From Nocardia sp. XZ_19_385 (GTDB lineage: Bacteria > Actinomycetota > Actinomycetes > Mycobacteriales > Mycobacteriaceae), in NCBI RefSeq assembly GCF_015355755.1, contig NZ_JACVEE010000006.1, forward strand, positions 124,001-188,000: DNA of 64,000 nt. Direction: 5' to 3'. The notes beneath the pieces were generated by a model that ran no database searches, was not told where the DNA came from, and saw only the letters and a list, made by a program, of their open reading frames with translations. The translations under genes were made by a program, and so were the position numbers. Shown one piece after another: positions 58,586 to 64,000 of the stretch. The number at the start of each line of letters is the position of its first letter. Position 1 is the first letter of the stretch.

Positions 58586-58981
58586 CTACCAGTCGATCTT
58601 GTGGGTCTGCGCCTTGATCTTGGCTTGGGTCTCCGCATCTGCGGCTTCGTAGGCAGCGCCCGCCTTGACGTACATATCACGCAGGGCATCGAGAATCTTG
58701 ATGTGCTCTTCAATCGAGGCCGTGTAGGAACCGCTGCCAGCGCCACCAACTGCAAGGTCATAGAACTTTTGACCTAGAGCTTTCGACGAATCAAGATTGC
58801 TGAACGAACCCACTCGGACGAGGCTGTTTGCGCTTGTGGCCAGCTCGCGCAACTGTCCCGCGTATGTCTCACACAGAGCTGCCAAATTTCGCGCGGTTTC
58901 TCCATCGATGGAAAGGTTACCGGCTTGCGCTTCTCCGGCCAGCCGTTGAAATTCCTTGACTTGCTCTGCGGGGGTTGCCAT
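58586..58981 (-). CDS. Small ESX-type helical protein
   Basis: 131-residue helical protein: MATPAEQVKEFQRLAGEAQAGNLSIDGETARNLAALCETYAGQLRELATSANSLVRVGSFSNLDSSKALGQKFYDLAVGGAGSGSYTASIEEHIKILDALRDMYVKAGAAYEAADAETQAKI. No signal peptide; size, helix content and position upstream of a PPE-like gene fit an ESX/WXG100-related partner, though a clear WxG turn is missing. ATG follows GAAGGCAAG. Second gene of the operon. Confidence 0.8.
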   Translation of the reverse strand: MATPAEQVKEFQRLAGEAQAGNLSIDGETARNLAALCETYAGQLRELATSANSLVRVGSFSNLDSSKALGQKFYDLAVGGAGSGSYTASIEEHIKILDALRDMYVKAGAAYEAADAETQAKIKAQTHKIDW

Positions 58982-59017
58982 CCGCTTGCCTTCCGGTAGT
59001 TCTACGAGCCGCCGCCA

Positions 59018-59575
59018 TCAACGCGGGAGAGAGTCCACGATCTTCTCCGCAGCCGGGACAGCCATCGCACACGGATCGGTCGCGGTCTCACTATCGATGA
59101 ACTTGTCGATGTTGACAGAGATAACACCTTGACTGGTGTCGAATGCCAACTCGCACTGCTTGGACGGTTTAGCCGATCCTAGGTAGAACTGGAGCGCGTC
59201 CCTGCCCTTGACTTTGACATCTCGAAAGTCGTGGAAATAGGTGTTGCGACGAAAATCGTCCAAAGTATTGGTAGTCGACGACACCAACATGAAATGACCC
59301 GAAGGTCCGTCTGACCCCTTCGCGGTCCATCGACACAACTTCCAATCCGCCCGCTCGCGAAAAATTGGGTTGGTGTTCTTGGTGCCAGGGTCCGCACCCG
59401 TAGCCGCGATCACCGAGTCCGGAAGACTGCACGGATCCCACAGCTGATCCTTGGTCAACTTCGCACTACTAGGCGTCTGACTCGTCTCCGGTCCCCCCGA
59501 ACCTCCGACGGTACTCGAGCACCCCGCAACCACAAGCACCGCGCACGCCCCCGCCACAGCCGCCATTACTCGCAT
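59018..59575 (-). CDS. DUF3558 lipoprotein
   Basis: 185-residue lipoprotein: signal MRVMAAVAGACAVLVVAGC with lipid-modified Cys19, then a DUF3558 domain (LTKDQLWDPCSLPDSVIAATGADPGTKN...WKLCRWTA...QCELAFDTSQGVISVNI...DPCAMAVPAAEKIVDSLPR) with conserved cysteines likely in disulfides. Such lipoproteins commonly head ESX accessory operons in Nocardia and Amycolatopsis-like genera. First gene of the four-gene unit ending with EspG. Confidence 0.88.
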   Translation of the reverse strand: MRVMAAVAGACAVLVVAGCSSTVGGSGGPETSQTPSSAKLTKDQLWDPCSLPDSVIAATGADPGTKNTNPIFRERADWKLCRWTAKGSDGPSGHFMLVSSTTNTLDDFRRNTYFHDFRDVKVKGRDALQFYLGSAKPSKQCELAFDTSQGVISVNIDKFIDSETATDPCAMAVPAAEKIVDSLPR

Positions 59576-59667
59576 GAAACCCCCGGCCCTCGATGGAATC
59601 TTCCCCGCGAGACTAGCAGGTAGCCATGGCCCTGCTTCGGGAGAGATCATCTGGGTATTGACCCCGC

Positions 59668-61143
59668 ATGGCGGTCGTGTTGAAGCGTGCGGTGACCACC
59701 CCGCTGCTGTATTTCTTCATCCTCGGGGACATTCTGGGCGCGGGTGTGTACGTGCTGGTCGGGTCGGTTGCGGGTGAGTCGGGCGGTGCGGTCTGGCTGC
59801 CGCTGTTGATCGCGCTGGGGCTGGCCACGCTCACCGCCGGGTCGTATGCCGAGCTGGCCACCAAATATCCGCGCGCCGGCGGGTCCGCCCATTACGTCAC
59901 GCAGGCGTTCGGTCCGGCGGCCGGTTCGTTCATCGGGTTCTGCATGCTCGCCGCGGGTGTCGTGTCGGTGGGCGCGCTGGCCAGGGGGTTTGCCGGGGAC
60001 TATCTTCAGGCGCTGGTTTCGTTGCCGACCTTGATCGTCGTCGTGGTCTTCCTGGTGTTGCTCGCCGCGCTCAATATTCGTGGAATCAAGGAGTCGCTGG
60101 GCGCGAATGTGGCCGCCACGCTCGTCGAGCTCAGCGGTCTGCTGCTGATCATCGGCCTGGGCGCCTGGGTCATGTTGCGCGGTGACGCGAACCTGGACCG
60201 TCTCACCGAGGTGGGCACCGCGGAGCACGGCGCGGTCGGCGCGGTGCTGGCCGGCACGGTGCTGGCCTTCTACTCCTTCGTCGGGTTCGAGACCTCGGTG
60301 AATCTGGCCGAGGAGGTCAAGGATCCGCGGCGCTCGTATCCGACGGCATTGTTCGGGGCGCTGCTCACGGCCGGGGTGGTCTATGTGCTGATCGGTGTGG
60401 TCGCCAGCGCCTCCGTCCCCACTGACCAGTTGGCCGAATCCAGTGGCCCGTTGCTGGAGGTCGTGCGCGTTGCCGGTGGCATCCCCGACTGGCTGTTCAG
60501 CGTGATCGCCTTGGTCGCCGTGGCCAATGGTGCGCTGCTCACCGGGATCATGTCGTCGCGGCTGGCTTACGGGATGGCCAACGACGGACTGCTGCCCCCG
60601 GTGCTCGCGCGGATCCTGCCGAGCAGGCGCACGCCGTGGGTGGCGATTATCGCGACCTCGGCGCTATCCCTGATCTTGGCGCTGACCGGCGAAGTCGAGT
60701 CGCTGGCCGCCACTTTGGTGTTGTTGCTCTTGTTCGTCTTCACGAGCGTCAACGCGGCCGTGCTGGTGCTGCGCCGGGACGAGGGCAAGCCCGACCACTT
60801 CCGGATTCCGACCGTCATACCCTGGCTGGGCTTGGCGTCGTGCCTGTTCCTGTTCACCCGGATCGAAGGCGAGGTCTGGGTGCGCGGACTCATCCTGGTC
60901 GCGTTGGGCGCAGTGCTCGCGGTGGTGAACGCGGTCCGATCGAAACGATCCGAAACGGGTAAACCGAACCAACAGAGGAGGATTCCCATGGCAGACCCTG
61001 AAGAGACCAACGAAGAAGAAGCCAAAGAACCCAGGGGTGGCCGGCCAGGCCCCAGCGATCAGGGTGGCGAGGGCGGCATGGCCACGCGTGAGGTCGCCCC
61101 GGAACTCGCCGAAACCGAAGGCGCGCAAGAACCGCCCGACTGA
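59668..61143 (+). CDS. APC superfamily amino acid permease with acidic tail
   Basis: 491-residue membrane transporter of the amino acid-polyamine-organocation superfamily. About twelve helices run from TTPLLYFFILGDILGAGVYVLVG; family features are GAGVY near the start and the SFVGFETSVNLAEEVKDPRRSYP block. Transports an amino acid or related solute in symport or exchange. After the last helix comes a hydrophilic tail MADPEETNEEEAKEPRGGRPGPSDQ... that begins right after an internal AGAGGAGG. No ribosome site before the ATG at 59668, where TATTGA lies 8 bases upstream, so it may be leaderless. Confidence 0.9.
   Translation: MAVVLKRAVTTPLLYFFILGDILGAGVYVLVGSVAGESGGAVWLPLLIALGLATLTAGSYAELATKYPRAGGSAHYVTQAFGPAAGSFIGFCMLAAGVVSVGALARGFAGDYLQALVSLPTLIVVVVFLVLLAALNIRGIKESLGANVAATLVELSGLLLIIGLGAWVMLRGDANLDRLTEVGTAEHGAVGAVLAGTVLAFYSFVGFETSVNLAEEVKDPRRSYPTALFGALLTAGVVYVLIGVVASASVPTDQLAESSGPLLEVVRVAGGIPDWLFSVIALVAVANGALLTGIMSSRLAYGMANDGLLPPVLARILPSRRTPWVAIIATSALSLILALTGEVESLAATLVLLLLFVFTSVNAAVLVLRRDEGKPDHFRIPTVIPWLGLASCLFLFTRIEGEVWVRGLILVALGAVLAVVNAVRSKRSETGKPNQQRRIPMADPEETNEEEAKEPRGGRPGPSDQGGEGGMATREVAPELAETEGAQEPPD
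60988..61143 (+). CDS. Possible internally started 51-residue acidic peptide
   Basis: ATG at 60988 lies 9 bases after AGAGGAGG, the strongest Shine-Dalgarno in this part of the window, inside the permease frame. It would give MADPEETNEEEAKEPRGGRPGPSDQ..., a hydrophilic acidic peptide unrelated to a transporter. Either a separate small protein overlaps in frame, or two genes fused when an intervening stop was lost. Confidence 0.4.
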   Translation: MADPEETNEEEAKEPRGGRPGPSDQGGEGGMATREVAPELAETEGAQEPPD

Positions 61144-61253
61144 GTGCGGAAGATGCCCTACGAACCGGGCCGCGGGATTGTGATCTGTCCCGCATCTGGG
61201 TCCTGATTACCCGTTGTTCGCCCGCACCCCTTAACGTCGCCAAGGCACGACTG

Positions 61254-62831
61254 TTGGCAGGGAAGGTGGCGGCGAAAGTGGTTGGGACCCAGGCGAAGCT
61301 GGACGAGCTGGAGAAGATCCTGGCGATCGCCGCGGAACCGGCAGGTGAGGCCGGTATCGCCAAGCGGGCGAAGAAGGGCATTCCGAGTGTTCGCGAGCGG
61401 GTGCACATGCTGCTCGATCGCGGGACGTTCATCGAAACCGGCGCGTTCGCGCGGCAGCCGGGGCAATCGGATGCGCTCTACGGTGACGGGCTGGTCACCG
61501 GGCGCGGGTCGATCGGTGGTCGTCCGGTGGTGGTGATCGCCCACGATCAGACCGTGTACGGCGGGTCGGTCGGCATCACCTCCGCGCGCAAGTTCATGCG
61601 GGCGTTGCAGCTCGCGTTCGACAACGCGTGCCCGGTGGTGACGATCAACGACTCCGGGGGTGCGCGGATCCAGGACGCGGTCGGCTCGATCGCGTCGTTC
61701 GGCGATATTTCCCGGGTGCTGGAGAAGCTGTCCGGGTATGTGCCGCAGGTGTCGATCATTCTCGGAAAGTGCGCGGCGGGTTCGGTGTACGGGCCGATCA
61801 ACACCGACGTGCTCATCGGCACTCCGGATTCCTACATGTTCGTCACCGGGCCGGAGGTGATCAAAGCCGTCAACGGTGAGGACATCAGCGCCGAGGCGCT
61901 CGGTGGCGCCGAGGTGCAGGCCAAGCGCGGCACCCTGCATCACGTGGCCGAGTCCGAGCAGGCTGCCTACGACTGGGCGCGGCAGTATCTGAGCTACATG
62001 CCGACGAGTTGTCTCGAGCAGCCGCCGGTCGTCAATCCCGGCCTGGAGCCGGAGATCACGGCTTATGACCGCGAGCTCGAGAAGATCATCCCGGATTCCG
62101 ATCGCACCGGGTACGACATGCACGAGATCCTGCTGCGGATCTTCGACGACGGTGAATTCCACGAGGTCCGTGCGGCTTTCGCGCCGAACCTGATCACCGG
62201 GTTCGCCCGGGTCGACGGCTGTCCGGTCGGGGTGATCGCCAATCAGCCGCTGGTGCTGGGTGGTTCGATCGATGCCGCCTGCTCGGACAAGTCGACCTAC
62301 TTCATCCGGTTGTGCGACGCGTTCAATATTCCGCTGGTGTTCGTGGTCGACACCCCGGGCGTGCTGCCGGGTCTGGAGCAGGAAGCCAACGGTGTGATCA
62401 TCCGCGGCGGCCGGGTGCCGCGCGCGATCATCGAGGCGACGGTGCCGATCATCAATCTCGTGGTGCGCAAGTCCTACGGTGGCGCCTACGGCATGATGGC
62501 GGCCCGGCAGGTCGGCGCCGATATCAGTTTCGCGTGGCCGACGGCCCGGATCGCGGTGATCGGCGCCGAGAGTGCGGTCGATCTGATCGGTAAGCGGCAA
62601 CTGGCGGCGGTGCCGGAGGAGCAGCGGGCGGCGGCGCGCGAGTTCATGGTCAATCACTACAACGAGACGATCGCCACTCCGTGGATCGCGGCCGAGCGCG
62701 GGTACATCGACGCGGTCATCGAACCGGCGTCCACCCGGCTGGAGATCCGGCATGCGCTGCGGCTGTTGCGCGACAAGCAGCCGACCAAGCCGGAGTTCAA
62801 TCCGCGCAAGCATTCGGTGTATCCGATGTAG
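61254..62831 (+). CDS. Acyl-CoA carboxylase carboxyltransferase (beta) subunit
   Basis: 525-residue carboxyltransferase. N-terminal half: KKGIPSVRERVHMLLDRGTFIETGAFARQP and DGLVTGRGSIGGRPVVVIAHDQTVYGGSVG; oxyanion glycines in NDSGGARIQDAVGSI. C-terminal half: GFARVDGCPVGVIANQPLVLGGSIDAACSDKSTYFIRLCDAFNIPLVFVVDTPGVLPGLEQEANGVIIRGG and RKSYGGAYGMMAARQVGADISFAWPTARIAVIGAESAV. It transfers carboxyl from biotin to acetyl-, propionyl- or longer acyl-CoA. The start is uncertain: TTG 61254 or GTG 61266, neither with a good ribosome site. No alpha subunit is adjacent. Confidence 0.93.
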   Translation: MAGKVAAKVVGTQAKLDELEKILAIAAEPAGEAGIAKRAKKGIPSVRERVHMLLDRGTFIETGAFARQPGQSDALYGDGLVTGRGSIGGRPVVVIAHDQTVYGGSVGITSARKFMRALQLAFDNACPVVTINDSGGARIQDAVGSIASFGDISRVLEKLSGYVPQVSIILGKCAAGSVYGPINTDVLIGTPDSYMFVTGPEVIKAVNGEDISAEALGGAEVQAKRGTLHHVAESEQAAYDWARQYLSYMPTSCLEQPPVVNPGLEPEITAYDRELEKIIPDSDRTGYDMHEILLRIFDDGEFHEVRAAFAPNLITGFARVDGCPVGVIANQPLVLGGSIDAACSDKSTYFIRLCDAFNIPLVFVVDTPGVLPGLEQEANGVIIRGGRVPRAIIEATVPIINLVVRKSYGGAYGMMAARQVGADISFAWPTARIAVIGAESAVDLIGKRQLAAVPEEQRAAAREFMVNHYNETIATPWIAAERGYIDAVIEPASTRLEIRHALRLLRDKQPTKPEFNPRKHSVYPM

Positions 62832-62879
62832 ACATGGTGGTGCATCGTTTATGCATCAATGCGCGAGTAGGCTGGAGGC

Positions 62880-64000
62880 ATGACGGTCTCTATCGCGCTG
62901 TTCACCCGTGACTTGCGCCTGCGGGACAATCCCGTGCTCACCTCCGCCGCCCGCGAGGCGACGGAGGTGGTGCCGCTGTTCGTCCTCGACGAGGACATCG
63001 TGCGCCGGACCCGGCACGCGCCGAACCGGCTGCGGTTCCTGCTGGCGGCGCTGACCGAGCTCGACACCGAACTACGGGCCCGGGGCGGGCGGCTTGTGCT
63101 GCGGCGCGGGCGGACGGTCGACGTGGTCGAGCAGGTGGCGACCGAAGTCGGCGCGACCGCCGTGCACATCGCCGAGGATGTCAGCCGGTACAGCCAGAGC
63201 CGGGAAAACGCGCTGTGGGAACGGCTTTCGCAGGGCGGGTTCAAGGTGCGGACGCATGCGGCGTCGATCACCGCCGTCGATCCGGCCGACGTGAAGCCCG
63301 ATACCGGCCGCGGGCACTACGCGGTGTTCACGCCGTACTTTCGGAAGTGGCTCGAGACGCCCATGCGGCGGCCGCTGCCGGCGCCCGACCGGCTCGTCGT
63401 GCCGGCGATCGCGAGCGATCCGATTCCCGACCCCGGGGACCTCTGCGAAGCGCCCGGGTCGCCCGGTCTACAGGTCGGCGGCGAGATCACCGGCCGGAAA
63501 CTGCTGGCGCACTGGCTTTCCGGGCCGGTGCTCTACTACGCCGAGCGAAAGGATTCGCTGGCGATCACCGGCACCTCGGGACTGTCCCCCTACCTGCATT
63601 TCGGCTGCCTGTCAGCGGCCGAAGTGGTGTATCGCACCGATGCCGCGACCAGCGGCGGGCATGCCTTCGTCCGGCAGGTGGCCTGGCGGGACTTCCATCA
63701 TCAGGTGCTGGGCGACCGGCCCGAGGTCGCGACGCACGATTACCGCTCCGAGAACAGGTCGTGGGTGCATGAGCCGGATGGTCTGGCGGCCTGGCAGGCG
63801 GGCCGCACCGGATATCCGGTGGTCGACGCGGCGATGCGACAACTGACCGAGGAAGGCTGGATGCCCGGCCGTGCACGCATGATCGCGGCCAGCTTCCTGA
63901 GCAAGACGCTGAAGGTGGATTGGCGGCTGGGCGCGGAGCACTTCGAACGCTGGCTGGTCGACGCCGATATCGCGAACAATCGCTTGAACTGGCAGTGGGT
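62880..64000 (+). CDS. Deoxyribodipyrimidine photolyase (3' end outside window)
   Basis: About 373 residues of a photolyase are visible. The N-terminal alpha/beta domain starts MTVSIALFTRDLRLRDNPVLTSAAREA; the FAD-binding helical region includes TSGLSPYLHFGCLSAAEVV, AFVRQVAWRDFHHQVL, TGYPVVDAAMRQLTEEGWMPGRARMIAASFLSKTLKVDWRLGAEHFERWLVDADIANNRLNWQW. The Trp-rich segments are those of CPD photolyases, which repair UV-induced pyrimidine dimers with blue light. ATG follows GGAGGC closely. Two TGCATC repeats lie upstream. Still open at the window end. Confidence 0.93.
   Translation, partial: MTVSIALFTRDLRLRDNPVLTSAAREATEVVPLFVLDEDIVRRTRHAPNRLRFLLAALTELDTELRARGGRLVLRRGRTVDVVEQVATEVGATAVHIAEDVSRYSQSRENALWERLSQGGFKVRTHAASITAVDPADVKPDTGRGHYAVFTPYFRKWLETPMRRPLPAPDRLVVPAIASDPIPDPGDLCEAPGSPGLQVGGEITGRKLLAHWLSGPVLYYAERKDSLAITGTSGLSPYLHFGCLSAAEVVYRTDAATSGGHAFVRQVAWRDFHHQVLGDRPEVATHDYRSENRSWVHEPDGLAAWQAGRTGYPVVDAAMRQLTEEGWMPGRARMIAASFLSKTLKVDWRLGAEHFERWLVDADIANNRLNWQW

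Noticed and set aside
1..64000. CRISPR arrays, insertion sequences, integrases, attachment sites, rRNA
   Set aside because: No regularly spaced identical repeats of CRISPR type, no transposase or recombinase motifs, no terminal inverted repeats with target duplications, and no rRNA sequence recognised.

Overview
The window is high-GC actinobacterial DNA, most likely from a mycolic-acid-producing genus such as Nocardia. Supporting signs are an MMPL transporter, an ESX/type VII accessory operon (DUF3558 lipoprotein, small ESX-type protein, PPE-like protein, EspG), KasA/B-like and FabH ketosynthases, an acyl-CoA carboxylase beta subunit, a CYP154/CYP157-type P450 pair, many GTG/TTG starts and several apparently leaderless promoters. 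I see no rRNA, tRNA, CRISPR array, transposase or integrase. It looks like an ordinary chromosomal region rich in regulators.

Layout. 1-2.4 kb: MMPL transporter, cut by the window edge. 2.5-3.6 kb: MarR regulator and divergent F420/PPOX-type enzyme, with two operator copies over the promoter. 3.6-18.8 kb: a block of small-molecule enzymes (alpha/beta hydrolases, glyoxalase, flavin disulfide reductase, SRPBCC protein, epoxide-hydrolase-like lipoprotein, ABC-F ATPase, cupin, SDR) around two paralogous ~900-residue LuxR-family (LAL) regulators. A shared DNA element lies upstream of five transcription units here, so I propose one local regulon. 18.9-24.2 kb: XdhC, MocA and a three-subunit molybdenum aldehyde oxidoreductase (PaoABC-like). 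24.2-34.3 kb: small regulator/enzyme pairs with clear palindromic operators, including a haloalkane-dehalogenase homologue that has lost its catalytic histidine, a frameshifted immunity-like gene, a DUF418 protein, a DUF1772 protein, a second F420/PPOX protein, and a MarR/SnoaL/SDR group.

34.3-38.3 kb: operon of an unrecognised 454-residue protein, a MoxR AAA ATPase and a metallopeptidase-like/VWA protein. 38.5-42.2 kb: FabH, a secreted GH114-like protein, an SDR, a small membrane protein, and an unknown gene behind four helically phased repeats. 42.3-44.4 kb: ECF41-type sigma factor with an FAD/NAD oxidoreductase and a candidate autoregulated promoter. 44.5-48.4 kb: serine hydrolase lipoprotein, a thiolase/DUF35 pair under a KstR-like site, and a degenerate EF-G GTPase-domain paralogue. 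48.6-52.7 kb: DUF7064-like protein, a small protein and the P450 pair. 52.9-56.1 kb: ketosynthase, methyltransferase, a TetR fragment and an Imm5-like protein. 56.1-59.6 kb: degenerate tandem repeats, then the ESX accessory operon. 59.7-64 kb: APC permease, acyl-CoA carboxylase beta subunit, and the start of a photolyase.

Functional statements rest on motifs and family knowledge read by eye; no database search was run.
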